Assembly: GCA_046350455.1 (NCBI GenBank) | Contig: JAXMAM010000005.1 | Coordinates: 62,001-126,000, forward strand | Length of the DNA stretch: 64,000 nucleotides | Source: CAZXGD01 sp046350455 | GTDB lineage: Bacteria; Planctomycetota; Phycisphaerae; Phycisphaerales; SM1A02 | Direction: 5' to 3' | Part shown: positions 52,762 to 61,546 of the stretch, one piece after another | Numbering within the stretch: the stretch's first letter is position 1 | How the letters are laid out: the number at the start of each line of letters is the position of its first letter | Made by a program: the position numbers and the translations under genes | Notes under the pieces: model-generated | Database searches by the model: none | The model's input: only the letters and a program-made list of their open reading frames with translations | Told to the model about the DNA's origin: nothing

Positions 52762-53099
52762 GGATGGCCTTTCTCAAGGATCCCAATGCCCTCCCCATGC
52801 CCTCCCGATCTCTCCCTCCGCGGCACGGGCGCGCTGGCATGAGGCTAGCGGAGGCGTTTCCATCCATCACACCAATTCTGCAAACTCGCTCCTCTGCAGC
52901 GCGCACAACATGGACAGTTCACGTCGCACAGGCGGCCATCCACCCAGCAAGCCAGCGTCCTCTGGTTCAACCCGTCACCCTGCGTCATGGAAAGTAGGGA
53001 CACCCGTGCCAGGCACCAATTTAGTTATCAGAACCGGTTTCCCAGCGATTGATGGCTCGAACGCCTCTGTCCTTCCCGTACAGTCGAGTGGTGAGCAGC
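52762..53099. other. Intergenic region with right repeat and divergent promoters (338 bp)
   Basis: It lies between the minus-strand secreted-protein gene and the plus-strand prepilin gene. It includes a short duplicated ATGCCCTCCC motif near 52785-52805 and the right 33-bp repeat at 52990-53022. No other structured element was recognised. Confidence 0.4.
52990..53022 (-). repeat. Right 33-bp inverted repeat
   Basis: Exact reverse complement of 51925-51957. It ends about 80 bases before the start of the second prepilin gene and so lies in its leader region. Confidence 0.9.
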
Positions 53100-53990
53100 A
53101 TGTCCACCCGTTCTTGTGCAGCATGGCAGCCTCAGCGCTGGCGTCTTAACACGGCCTTTACCATTGTTGAACTTTTGGTGGTGATGGCCATCATTGGCGT
53201 CCTCATCGGGCTGCTGGTGCCAGGCCTGAGCATGGTGCGCCGCCAGGCGCTGGCCAACAAGAGCCAGAACAACCTGAAGCAGTGGGGTGCTGGCACGCTT
53301 GCCTATGCCAACTCGCAGGACGAGCGCCTGCCATGGGAAGGCAAGCTGAATCCGGTGGACATGCCCACCAACATGGCCAACCCAGCATGGTGGGCCAACG
53401 CGGTCGGTCCGCTGGTGGGCGCGGGTGCATACAAGGATCTGAGCGAACGCGCGTTTCAGGATGGCACGCCCGTCCCCTTTGCGGATGGCGAATCCATCTT
53501 CATTGACCCCGCAGCGCAGCCAGAGAACCCAGAGCCCTACTCGTATCAGGGCCAGGGCCCAGGCGGCCTGCCGCACCAGTGGTACTTCAACTACGTGCCA
53601 AACACAGCGCTGAACAACACGCTGACTGCTGGCGCCGCCAACGACGACTACGCGCCAGACAAGATCATCCGCCTGGGCAACCTGCATCGCCCAGAGGTGA
53701 CCGTGCTCATGCTGGAGATGCGCGCCAACGCCTCCGAGGTCAACAAGAACGACCCCTACCGCACGCTGGACCTCACCCGCCAGGGCGCTGACTGGAAGCG
53801 CTTCGCCGGCCGCCACTTCCGCGGCGGACACATGGTGTTCGGCGATGGCCATGTGGGCTGGATCCTGAACGACGAAGCCACCACCAACTCAAAGGGCTCG
53901 CGCGACCCGGCGTACCCCAACGGTGACTGGAACGTCAGCAAGATCGTGTGGGATCCGCTCGGCCCAGCGCTCTACAACGCCAACGACTAA
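53100..53990 (+). CDS. Prepilin-like protein with H-x9-DG motif (paralogue 2)
   Basis: A 296-residue pseudopilin closely related to the product of 51080-51925. Shared features: FTIVELLVVMAIIGVLIGLL, YANSQDERLPWEG, WYFNYVPNTALNN, LEMRANASEV, HFRGGHMVFGDGHVGW and WDPLGPAL. The leader is longer (about 18 residues before the hydrophobic helix) and the -1 residue is Ala. ATG 53100 was chosen; ATG 53052 would add 16 residues. A short 6-bp-stem hairpin (53992-54008) follows the stop. Confidence 0.87.
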   Translation: MSTRSCAAWQPQRWRLNTAFTIVELLVVMAIIGVLIGLLVPGLSMVRRQALANKSQNNLKQWGAGTLAYANSQDERLPWEGKLNPVDMPTNMANPAWWANAVGPLVGAGAYKDLSERAFQDGTPVPFADGESIFIDPAAQPENPEPYSYQGQGPGGLPHQWYFNYVPNTALNNTLTAGAANDDYAPDKIIRLGNLHRPEVTVLMLEMRANASEVNKNDPYRTLDLTRQGADWKRFAGRHFRGGHMVFGDGHVGWILNDEATTNSKGSRDPAYPNGDWNVSKIVWDPLGPALYNAND

Positions 53991-54010
53991 GCCGCGCAGC
54001 CAGCGCGGGT

Positions 54011-54994
54011 TCAGGCGCCCGCCGCGCCCGCGCCGTGCACTGCGCCACCAATGCGCTCGCGCACCATGTACGGCCGCACACGGCCCACGGTGTTCAGCGT
54101 GTCGCTCAGCAGCTCCAGCATGAATCCGCTCGCTAGCGTGAACAGCGCCGCCAGGAACAGCATGATGACCACGAAGAACAGCGGCCGCTCTGTGAGCGCC
54201 TGGTCCTTGGCCAGCTTGTCGTAGAGCAGCCAGGCGCTGAGCGCCAGATCCACGCCAAACAACACCAGCCCCACGCGCCCGAACAGGTAGATGGGGCGGC
54301 TCTTGAAGCTGGACTGGAACCACAGCATGAGGATGTCGAACAGCACATCCAGCGACCGGCTCAGCCCGTAGTGGCTCTTGCCTGCAAAGCGTGGCGGCGC
54401 ACTCACGAACACCTCGGTCACGCTGCCGCCGCGCATCCACACCAGCGCTGGCAGCAGCCGGTGATGCCCCGCGCGCAGGCGCAGGCTGCGCGCCAGGTCG
54501 CCGCGCATGGCCTTGAACCCACCCATGTCGCGCACTGGGCAGCCTGTGACGCGCCGCAGCATCCAGTTGGCCAGCATGCTTGGAATCCGCCGCAGAACCA
54601 GGCTCTCCGAGCGCTGCTTGCGGCTGCCGCTCACCAGGCCGTGGCCCTCGTCCATCTTGTGCACCAGGAGGTGGATCTCCTCCGGCAGGTGCTGCAGGTC
54701 ACCGTCCATCACCACCACCACGTCGCCACGGCTCTCCTGGATGCCCGCGTACAGCGCGTTGCACTGCCCGCTGTTGCGACTGAGCAGGATGCCGCGCAGC
54801 GCTGGGTAGCGCGCGTGCAGCTGGCGGATCAGGTCGTTGGTGCGGTCGGTGCTGCCATCGCTCACCGCCACAATCTCAAAGGTGCGGCCGATGGCCTCCA
54901 TGGCCGCGTTGGTCCGGCGCACGAACTCCTCGATGCACAACTCCTCGTTGTGCATGGGCGTGACGATGGAGATGGCGGGCGGCTGGCCAGTCAT
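54011..54994 (-). CDS. Glycosyltransferase family 2 (polyprenol-phosphate sugar transferase, GtrB/DPM1-like)
   Basis: A 327-residue membrane-associated glycosyltransferase. GT-A fold motifs: ISIVTPMHNEELCIEEFV, VSDGSTDRTNDLI, LSRNSGQCNALYAGI and VVMDGDLQHLPEEI (DxD-type). GCPVRDMGGFKAM follows. Two C-terminal helices (about 225-290) match enzymes that transfer sugars to undecaprenyl phosphate. ATG 54994 lies 14 bases after the cupredoxin gene, so the two form an operon. The sugar donor is not determined. Confidence 0.9.
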   Translation of the reverse strand: MTGQPPAISIVTPMHNEELCIEEFVRRTNAAMEAIGRTFEIVAVSDGSTDRTNDLIRQLHARYPALRGILLSRNSGQCNALYAGIQESRGDVVVVMDGDLQHLPEEIHLLVHKMDEGHGLVSGSRKQRSESLVLRRIPSMLANWMLRRVTGCPVRDMGGFKAMRGDLARSLRLRAGHHRLLPALVWMRGGSVTEVFVSAPPRFAGKSHYGLSRSLDVLFDILMLWFQSSFKSRPIYLFGRVGLVLFGVDLALSAWLLYDKLAKDQALTERPLFFVVIMLFLAALFTLASGFMLELLSDTLNTVGRVRPYMVRERIGGAVHGAGAAGA

Positions 54995-55008
54995 GCGCGC
55001 GTGCGTGG

Positions 55009-55845
55009 TCAGGGGGCCTGCACCTTCAGCTTGCCGTTCATGCTGCGCCAGTGGCCGGGATAGGTGCAGACGTACGGATACGTGGCTGGCGTTGCCGGGG
55101 CAAACAGGAACAAGTGGCCAGTCTTGCCGGGATCCACCAGGCCCATCACCTCAAGCACGCTGGGCAAGTCGGGCGTCCACTGCTTGGCGCGGCCAGCGGG
55201 CGTCTCGCCCATCTTGTCGCCGGCCACGCCCACCTCCGCCAGCTTGTTGGGCGCAGCCAGCAGCCAGTTGTGCGTCATGGTGTCTGGATTCTCAAGCGTG
55301 ATCTCCAGCGCTTCGCCAGGCTTGGTCTTGATTTCCTTGACGTCGTACTGCATGGCGCCAGCCACAGCCTTGAGCGCCACCTTGCGAATGCTGTACGCGC
55401 GCGCAGCCTCTGGGCGCTTCTCCGCTGGCAGCGCGCACAGCGCGCGGTACGCAGCCATGCGCGCGGCACCTGGCTGCGCGGCATCTGCGCTCAGCTTCAG
55501 GGTGCGCTCCAGCAGCGCTTGGTCGGCAGCAATGTCCGCAGCCACGGCCACCATGCAGTCACCCAGCCCCTGCGCGCCGCCGCAGGTGCCCGCGCACTCT
55601 GCCACCATGTCCAGCAGCACTTCGGCCTTGGGCTTCTTTGCCTCGGTGGCCAACAGCGTCAGCGCCTGCAGGCGGCGCTCGGTAGGCACGCCGTTCTCCT
55701 TCAGCATGCGCTTGGCGGTGGCAGCGTCCTTGGGCTCTGCAGCCACCAGCGTGGCCAGGTCCTCTGGCGGCGGTGGCGGTGGTGCTGGCGCCGCCAGGGG
55801 CGCAGACGCGGCCAACCACACACTCAGCAGCATGGCACCGAACAT
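55009..55845 (-). CDS. Secreted cupredoxin (azurin/plastocyanin-like) with helical N-terminal domain
   Basis: A 278-residue exported copper protein. After the signal peptide and a Pro-rich linker, residues 30-165 form a helical domain with a Cys pair (AECAGTCGG). The C-terminal cupredoxin fold has the ligands: His in MTHNW (about residue 203), then Cys, His and Met in YVCTYPGHWRSMNG (about residues 259-270). All four type-1 copper ligands are therefore present. It probably carries electrons outside the cytoplasmic membrane. ATG 55845. Confidence 0.88.
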   Translation of the reverse strand: MFGAMLLSVWLAASAPLAAPAPPPPPPEDLATLVAAEPKDAATAKRMLKENGVPTERRLQALTLLATEAKKPKAEVLLDMVAECAGTCGGAQGLGDCMVAVAADIAADQALLERTLKLSADAAQPGAARMAAYRALCALPAEKRPEAARAYSIRKVALKAVAGAMQYDVKEIKTKPGEALEITLENPDTMTHNWLLAAPNKLAEVGVAGDKMGETPAGRAKQWTPDLPSVLEVMGLVDPGKTGHLFLFAPATPATYPYVCTYPGHWRSMNGKLKVQAP

Positions 55846-55904
55846 GAGAGGACACTATAAGGGCGCATCACGCTCACCGCACCACCCCTGAGTCCACCCT
55901 GCTT

Positions 55905-55942
55905 CCGCGCCGCACCACCTCCGCGCCGCACCACCTCCGCGC
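55905..55942 (+). repeat. Short tandem repeat, 16-bp unit, about 2.4 copies
   Basis: Unit CCGCGCCGCACCACCT, two full copies at 55905-55936 plus a partial third. It lies directly before the ATG of the SpoU gene (55947), so no normal ribosome-binding site is visible there. Confidence 0.7.
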
Positions 55943-55946
55943 CCAC

Positions 55947-56843
55947 ATGCCCTTCCACGCCATCCAGCACGCTGATGACCCGCGCCTGCAGCCCTACGCG
56001 CTCATCCGTGATCGCGACGCTGCTGGCCCCAGCGCGCGGCCCGGCCTCTTTGTGGGGGAAAGCCCGCTGGTGGTGCAGGCCATGCTGGAGCGCCCAGGCT
56101 GCACGCAGAGCCTGCTGATCGCGCCGCGCCACCAGGAGCGCGCGCAGGCCATGCTGGACGCGCGTGCGCCTGGCCAGCCAGAGCCACCGGTGTTTGTAGC
56201 GCCAGACGCGCTGCTGGAAACCATCACGGGGTTCAACATTCACCGCGGCTTCCTTGCCATCGGCGCGCGGCCGCCACAGCCAGCGCTCGCACAGCTTCTT
56301 CCACCCGCGCCGCAGCCCGCCGCGCTCCTGTGCATCGAGGGCGTGAACAACATGGACAACATCGGCCAGCTCTTCCGCGTGGCTGCGGCCATGGGCTGCT
56401 GCGGCGTGCTGCTGAGCCCAGACTGCCACGACCCGCTCTACCGCAAGAGCCTGCGCGTGAGCTGCGGGTGCGCGCTGCGCGTTCCATTTGCACGCAGCAC
56501 CAGCTGGCACAGCGACCTGCAGCAGCTCCACGCTACGCACCACTGCACGCTCATCGGCGCCACGGGCCGCGCACCGCACACGGTGGCGCAGGCCGCGGCC
56601 GCGCTGTCCACCGCGCCCGCTGCGCCCACCGCGCCCGCTACATCCACCGCGCCCGTCTCCGTCGCCACTCCCGCCCGCCGCATCGCGCTCCTGGTGGGCG
56701 CGTAGTACGTCGGGCTCCAGCCAGCCACGCTGGACCTCTGCCAGATGCAGGTCCGCATCCCCATGGCGCCTGGGGTGGACTCCCTGAACGTGGCGGTGGC
56801 TGCCGCTGTCTGCCTGGACCGACTGGCCCCAGAAAGGTCCTGA
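55947..56843 (+). pseudogene. SpoU/TrmH-type RNA 2'-O-methyltransferase interrupted by an in-frame amber codon
   Basis: The frame is continuous from ATG 55947 to TGA 56841-56843 (298 residues) except for one TAG at 56703-56705. Motif 1 of the SPOUT knot is present (IEGVNNMDNIGQLFRVAAAM). The TAG falls in motif 2, where related enzymes have G-x-E-G-x-G-L: here the order is LLVGA, stop, YVGLQP. After the stop, motif 3 (IPMAPGVDSLNVAVAAAV) follows in the same frame, so the stop looks like a point change of a conserved Glu codon (GAG to TAG). The truncated product lacks the SAM-binding motif and should be inactive. TAG is used as an ordinary stop elsewhere in this window. A sequencing error is the main alternative. 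Confidence 0.85.
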
Positions 56844-56921
56844 TATAAGGCTTTTCGCCCTGTTTTGCTCCCCCGTGAACCACCGCCGGGATGTCCGCGT
56901 AGTTGGAGGCAAGGAGTCTCC

Positions 56922-58364
56922 ATGCGCCTCACACTGACGGCCGCGAGCGTCCTCTCGACAACCCTCTTCATGTCTGCCGCCTTGGCAAAGCCGCCGGCCG
57001 AAGTGCCAGCGGACGCCAAGGAGGCCATCGCACACGCCAAGCAGCTCCGCAAGGCCTTCCGCGCTGTGTCGCGCGCGGTGTCGCCGGGCGTGGTCTCCAT
57101 TGAGACCGTTGCCCGGCCAGCCCTGCGCCAGCGCGGCATGTTCATGCTTGGCCCCATGGGCCAGATGCCAGAAGTGCGCGGCGAAGGCACAGGCTTTGTC
57201 ATCGCGGAAGACGGCTACATCGTCACAAACAACCATGTGGTGGCCAACGCCGCCCAGCTGCGCGTGGTCTTTGCAGACGGCAAGCAACTGCCCGCCCAGC
57301 TTGTGGGCACCGACCGCGAGACAGACGTGGCCGTCCTGAAGGTGGAGGCCACCGACCTGCAGCCGCTTGCCTTTGGCGACAGCGACGCTGCCGAAGTGGG
57401 CGACTGGGTGATTGCCCTGGGCTCGCCCTTTGGGCTGAACGACACTGTGACTGCCGGCATCATCAGCGCCAAGGGGCGCGAAGTGGGCCTGAGCCCGCTG
57501 GAGAGCTACCTGCAAACCGACGCCACCATCAACCCTGGCAACAGCGGCGGCCCGCTGGTTGACCTGGAAGGCAAGGTGGTGGGCATCAACACCGCCATCG
57601 AAAGCCGCAGCGGCGGCTCGGACGGCATTGGCTTCGCCATTCCCAGCAACATGGCCAAGGCTGCTGTGGAGTCCATCCTGAGCGGCAGCGCACCCACGCG
57701 TGGCTACCTGGGCGTGCAGATGCAGCCGCTGGACCGAGACATGGCCGCCAGCTTTGGCTTTGACGGCCAGGGCGTGCTCATCAGCCGCGTGGCGCCGGGC
57801 AGCCCTGCAGAGGCAGCCGGCATGCAGGTGGGCGACATCATCGTGAGCGTGAACAACGAGATCACGCCCACCGTCAGCCGCCTGCAGCGCGCCATCAAGC
57901 TGTGCAAGCCAGGCACCACCTGCCCCATCAACGTGGTGCGCGACGGCGAGAGCAAGACCCTCACCGCGCAGCTGGACGACTACGCCACCGCCATGGCGCA
58001 GGCTGGTGCTCCAACGCAGCAAGTGCCGCGCATCACCCTGCCCAGCGCCGTCACACCCAAGGCAGCGCTGCGTCCGCAGGTGGAGCTGGGCATGCGCGTA
58101 GCCACGATTGATCCTGCTGTGGCCAAGGAGCGCGGCATCACAGATCTGGACGGCATCCTGGTCACTCAGGTTGAAGCCGCCAGCATTGCAGCGCGCGCTG
58201 GCCTGCGGGCTGGCGACATCGTGCGCCAGATGGGCACTGCGCCCGTGACAGACCCCGCGCAGTTTGAATCCACCGTGGCGCAGGCCCTGGCCCAAGGCCG
58301 CAGCGTGCGCCTGCTGGTGGAGCGCGAAGGCCAGACCAATTTCGTGCTGCTCCGCCGCACCTGA
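56922..58364 (+). CDS. HtrA/DegP-type periplasmic serine protease with two PDZ domains
   Basis: A 480-residue exported protease/chaperone of envelope quality control. Signal peptide residues 1-22. The trypsin-like catalytic triad is intact: His in TNNHVV (about residue 105), Asp in TDVAVL (about 135) and Ser in NPGNSGGPL (about 208). PDZ 1 (about 255-345, GYLGVQMQPL) and PDZ 2 (about 380-480, GILVTQVEAASIAARAGL) follow. AAGGAG at 56911-56916 with 5-base spacing fixes ATG 56922. A clear terminator follows the stop. Confidence 0.95.
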   Translation: MRLTLTAASVLSTTLFMSAALAKPPAEVPADAKEAIAHAKQLRKAFRAVSRAVSPGVVSIETVARPALRQRGMFMLGPMGQMPEVRGEGTGFVIAEDGYIVTNNHVVANAAQLRVVFADGKQLPAQLVGTDRETDVAVLKVEATDLQPLAFGDSDAAEVGDWVIALGSPFGLNDTVTAGIISAKGREVGLSPLESYLQTDATINPGNSGGPLVDLEGKVVGINTAIESRSGGSDGIGFAIPSNMAKAAVESILSGSAPTRGYLGVQMQPLDRDMAASFGFDGQGVLISRVAPGSPAEAAGMQVGDIIVSVNNEITPTVSRLQRAIKLCKPGTTCPINVVRDGESKTLTAQLDDYATAMAQAGAPTQQVPRITLPSAVTPKAALRPQVELGMRVATIDPAVAKERGITDLDGILVTQVEAASIAARAGLRAGDIVRQMGTAPVTDPAQFESTVAQALAQGRSVRLLVEREGQTNFVLLRRT

Positions 58365-58380
58365 CAGACTTCTCTCCTAC

Positions 58381-58420
58381 GCAGCGCGCCGCAACGGGAC
58401 GTTCCCTTGCGGCGCGCTGC
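58381..58420 (+). terminator. Rho-independent terminator after the HtrA gene
   Basis: A perfect 14-bp stem (58381-58394 with 58407-58420) encloses a 12-base loop. It is followed by TCACGTTTT on the plus strand, a short U-rich tail. Confidence 0.7.
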
Positions 58421-58499
58421 TCACGTTTTGGGACACGCGGGCCTGCCGCCGCCACCCCACTACCACTGCGCAGCAGGGCTATCCTTGCTGGTTCGCCCC

Positions 58500-59654
58500 A
58501 TGCTGCCAGCCACCTTTGATTCGCCATTCAGCGTGCCCTACCGGCACCGCGTGCTGTTCACGCAGCACTGCCTGGATGGCCGCAATCCATCGCTGGCCAC
58601 GCTGCTGGCAGAGCCCACGCCAGCGCCGCGCCGGGCCATCGCGCTGGTGGATGGCGGCGTGGCAGACGCATGGCCCACGCTGGCGCAGGACCTGGAGCGC
58701 ACGCTGCGCGCGTTCCCAGACATGCCAGAGCTCTGCTGCGTGGAACGCACCGCAGCTGGCGAGGCCACCAAGCAGGACGATCGCACTGCGCAGCGCGTGG
58801 TGCAGCTGGTGGACACGCACAAGATTGATCGCCAGAGCTACGTGCTCTCCATCGGCGGCGGCGCTGTGCAGGACGCTGTGGGCTACGGCGCAGCCATCGC
58901 GCACCGCGGCTGCCGGCTGGTGCGCATCGCCACCACCACGCTGGCGCAGGGCGACGCTGCCATGGCGGTGAAGAACGGCATCAACACAGGTGGCAAGAAG
59001 AACTTCACCGGCACTTTCTCTGTGCCCTGGGGCGTCATCTGCGACACGGCGTTCCTGCCCACGCTGCCAGCATGGGCCTGGGCTGGCGGGTTCAGCGAAG
59101 CGGTGAAGATCGCGCTCCTGCGCTCGGCTGACTTCTTTGCGCAGATCGAGCGCGCCGCACCGCAGATTGCCGCGCGCAGCATGGAGGCAGCGCTGCCTGT
59201 GATCCACCAAAGCGGCCTGCTGCACTACCGGCACATCGTGACGGGTGGCGACCCGTTTGAGACTCGCAGCGCCCGCCCGCTGGACTACGGCCATTGGTTG
59301 GCGCACCGGCTGGAGGCGCTCACGAATGGCCAGCTGGCGCACGGTCAGGCGGTGAGCATTGGCGTGGCGGTGGACACGCTCTACTCCACCTGCGCTGGCA
59401 TGCTGCCCATGAGTGAAGCCCAGCGCGTCCTGCGCACGCTGCATGCTCTTGGCCTGCCAGTGAGCCATCCGCTGCTAGCAGACGCGGCGCCGCTGGCAGC
59501 AGGCCTTGAGGAGTTCCGCGAGCACCTGGGCGGCCAGCTGACGCTCACGCTGCTCACCGGCATTGGCGCGCCAGTGGACGTGCACCAGCTGGACCACGCG
59601 CTCTTGGCGCGCGCCGCCAGCATGGCTGTGGAGTTCGCCGCAGCGCAGCGCTGA
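58500..59654 (+). CDS. eboD: EboD-type 3-dehydroquinate synthase family protein
   Basis: A 384-residue protein of the dehydroquinate/sugar-phosphate cyclase superfamily. It fits the EboD branch of the ebo gene set better than AroB. Seen: SIGGGAVQDAVGYGAAIAHR (NAD site), ATTTLAQGDAAMAVKNGIN then KKNFTGTF, GFSEAVKIALL, and GDPFETRSARPLDYGHWLAH with HGQAVSIGVA (metal-binding His residues). The N-terminal FSVPYRHRVLFTQ is the typical opening of EboD. ebo genes are linked in other bacteria to export of precursors to the periplasm; their chemistry is not settled. eboB is 1.9 kb downstream. ATG 58500. Confidence 0.82.
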   Translation: MLPATFDSPFSVPYRHRVLFTQHCLDGRNPSLATLLAEPTPAPRRAIALVDGGVADAWPTLAQDLERTLRAFPDMPELCCVERTAAGEATKQDDRTAQRVVQLVDTHKIDRQSYVLSIGGGAVQDAVGYGAAIAHRGCRLVRIATTTLAQGDAAMAVKNGINTGGKKNFTGTFSVPWGVICDTAFLPTLPAWAWAGGFSEAVKIALLRSADFFAQIERAAPQIAARSMEAALPVIHQSGLLHYRHIVTGGDPFETRSARPLDYGHWLAHRLEALTNGQLAHGQAVSIGVAVDTLYSTCAGMLPMSEAQRVLRTLHALGLPVSHPLLADAAPLAAGLEEFREHLGGQLTLTLLTGIGAPVDVHQLDHALLARAASMAVEFAAAQR

Positions 59655-59686
59655 CTGGCGGGTTCGCACTTCCGCGCGCTCGCACC

Positions 59687-59710
59687 GCCGCGGGCCCGCG
59701 CTTCCGCGGC
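59687..59710. terminator. Possible hairpin between convergent genes
   Basis: A 7-bp stem (59687-59693 with 59704-59710) with a 10-base loop between the ends of eboD and the DUF4932-type gene. There is no U-run, so assignment is weak. Confidence 0.3.
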
Positions 59711-59724
59711 CCGCCCCACGCGTC

Positions 59725-61170
59725 CTACTGCGCTGCAGTCGAGAACCGGATGCGCACAGGCTCCAGCGGCGTGCCGTTGCTGGCCTTGAAGCCCTGGAAT
59801 TTGGGGCTGTTCAGCCCAATGGTGTACGTGCGCCCTGGCGCCATGGTGCAGCTGAAGATCCACACCTTGCCGTCGTTTTCTGTGCGCACCAGCTTGATGT
59901 TGGCGGGCACGTCGTCCTTGCTCCCTGTAATGCTGAAGCTGTCGGTGCGCATGGCCCGGTCGAACTCAAGGCGCAGCTGCGTGTCACCTGGCTTCACGCC
60001 CTGGGCGCCTGCTGCCGGCTGGCTGCTCACCAGGCGCGGCGCATCGCCCGCCACCTTCTGCGCGGCGGCCAGTTCCTTCTCCAGCACCGCCTTGATCTGT
60101 GGCACAAACGCATCCAGCGTGGGATAGGTGGAGCGCTCCTTCTGATAGGTGGCCATCGCTTCCGCCAGGGCTGGCACCCACAGGAAGCCCGCCTTCACCT
60201 CCTCCTCGGCAGCCTTCTTGCCAGCGTCTGGCCCCAGGATGTCGTGCATGCAGCGCACCACGCAGGCGCGCACCAGCGTCTCGTACATCACGGTGATTCC
60301 GTTTCCATACGCCTGGCGCTGCATGCGCGCTGGGTTGACGGCGTAGAGCGCGTTGCCCAGCTCCGTCAGCTCGGCAGCGTGGCGGTCCACCAGCGCGTTG
60401 GTGTACGAGTGGCACAGCTCGTGCGCCACCAGGGGCACGATGTTGGAGTCAAACACCGGCAGCCCCTCACTGTCCCACTTCCAGCAGCCAATCACAGGCC
60501 GCAGCTCCTCTGCCTTGCCGTCTGGGAACTGCACACCCACGCCGTAGCACCCGCCGCCGTTCAGCAGGCCTGGCACCAGCACGTAGGAAGCCCCCATACG
60601 CACGCCCAGGTTGGCGTCGAACCACTCCACCAGCGGAGCCTGGTTGGCTGCTGCTGCCAGGCGTCCGGCGGCCTTCACGTAGAAGCTGTTCTCGCGCTCC
60701 ATGAAGTCCATCCACTTCACGGCCTTGGCCAGGTCGCGCAGCTGCACCAGGAGCGCGCGCGTGGCCTCGGGGTCCAGCCGCTTGTCCAGGCGGGGCGCGC
60801 CTGCTGCAAAATCCACGCGCTCCTGCAGGAGCGGCGGCGCTGTCACGTGCATGGCCAGGCACATCACCGCGTCAAAGCTCACGCCATGCTGGTTGCGCAG
60901 GCTGCGTAGCGTGGTGAACGCAGGATGGTTCTTGTAGGGCGCAAACAACTCGTCCACCCGCTTGGAGTACGGCGACGTGGCGTTGTCCATGGCGTACTCC
61001 TCGAACCCGGCGGTGCGCGCCACCGCGCTCATGAACTCCACGCGCGGATCCACCATGGCATGCAGGCCAGGCTGGCCAGCGGGCGGCACCAGCTGCCCAG
61101 GCGTGGCACCCGGCGCAGCGGTTTGCGGCACAAGCATCAACACCACGCTCAGGAGTGCGCTGATCAGCAT
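59725..61170 (-). CDS. Secreted DUF4932-type metallopeptidase-like protein with C-terminal Ig-like domain
   Basis: A 481-residue exported protein. Signal peptide (residues 1-20). The central domain has HELCHSY (about residue 250), a HExxH zinc site, preceded by GGGCYGVGVQFPDG and VIGCWKWDSEGLPVF, as recalled for DUF4932. The C-terminal 110 residues (VSSQPAAGAQGVKPGDTQLR) form a SbsA/Big_5-type Ig-like domain often found on surface proteins. Peptidase activity is inferred from the zinc motif only. It is inserted on the opposite strand between eboD and eboB. Confidence 0.78.
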   Translation of the reverse strand: MLISALLSVVLMLVPQTAAPGATPGQLVPPAGQPGLHAMVDPRVEFMSAVARTAGFEEYAMDNATSPYSKRVDELFAPYKNHPAFTTLRSLRNQHGVSFDAVMCLAMHVTAPPLLQERVDFAAGAPRLDKRLDPEATRALLVQLRDLAKAVKWMDFMERENSFYVKAAGRLAAAANQAPLVEWFDANLGVRMGASYVLVPGLLNGGGCYGVGVQFPDGKAEELRPVIGCWKWDSEGLPVFDSNIVPLVAHELCHSYTNALVDRHAAELTELGNALYAVNPARMQRQAYGNGITVMYETLVRACVVRCMHDILGPDAGKKAAEEEVKAGFLWVPALAEAMATYQKERSTYPTLDAFVPQIKAVLEKELAAAQKVAGDAPRLVSSQPAAGAQGVKPGDTQLRLEFDRAMRTDSFSITGSKDDVPANIKLVRTENDGKVWIFSCTMAPGRTYTIGLNSPKFQGFKASNGTPLEPVRIRFSTAAQ

Positions 61171-61206
61171 GCCTTCAGGCTACCCCGCGCCACCTAGACT
61201 CCCCGC

Positions 61207-61533
61207 ATGCCCACAAGCGTTCCCATGCCCCTCACCCGGCAGCAGGTGGTGGACGGCTATTTCATGGAGCACCGCGCGCGCGTGCTGGACATCGCAGCGT
61301 TCCTGGACCGCGTGGAGCGCGCGGCGCCCACCGCGCAGGGCGCGTCCACCGCGCCCGCCACACCAGACGACTTCCGCATGGCTGCGTTTCGCAGCGCGCT
61401 GGCCATCCTGTCCGATGGCAAGCCAGAGCGCGCACGCCGCGTGCTGGAGCTGTTCAGCGATCCATCCACGGACCCCATCGCCAAGGCTCCCATGAAGGGC
61501 GCCACTGGCGCGCACGACCCACACACCCGCTGA
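61207..61533 (+). CDS. Small hypothetical protein upstream of eboB
   Basis: A 108-residue protein, helical, without recognised domains. Conserved-looking stretch: DFRMAAFRSALAILSDGKPE, then RARRVLELFSDPSTDP. It lies 13 bases before eboB on the same strand and so probably belongs to its operon. ATG 61207. It is too short to be a normal EboA, so its relation to the ebo set is open. Confidence 0.6.
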   Translation: MPTSVPMPLTRQQVVDGYFMEHRARVLDIAAFLDRVERAAPTAQGASTAPATPDDFRMAAFRSALAILSDGKPERARRVLELFSDPSTDPIAKAPMKGATGAHDPHTR

Positions 61534-61546
61534 GCGCACGGCAGCC

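Larger units (their letters stand above)
51925..53022. mobile_element. 1.1-kb segment bounded by perfect 33-bp inverted repeats, carrying one secreted-protein gene
   Basis: The repeats face each other and enclose one gene (52039-52761, minus). No transposase is inside, so it could be a non-autonomous mobile cassette or two independently inserted palindromic repeats. Direct target duplications were not evident at the edges. It separates two paralogous prepilin genes. Confidence 0.4.

Noticed and set aside
56703..56705. Genome-wide recoding of TAG
   Set aside because: Several intact genes in the window end in TAG (for example acyl-CoA dehydrogenase and the GGDEF protein), so TAG is an ordinary stop.
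55856..56849. TATAAG hexamers about 70-90 bases upstream of the SpoU and HtrA genes as promoters
   Set aside because: No convincing -35 element at normal distance; two hexamers are not enough to call promoters.
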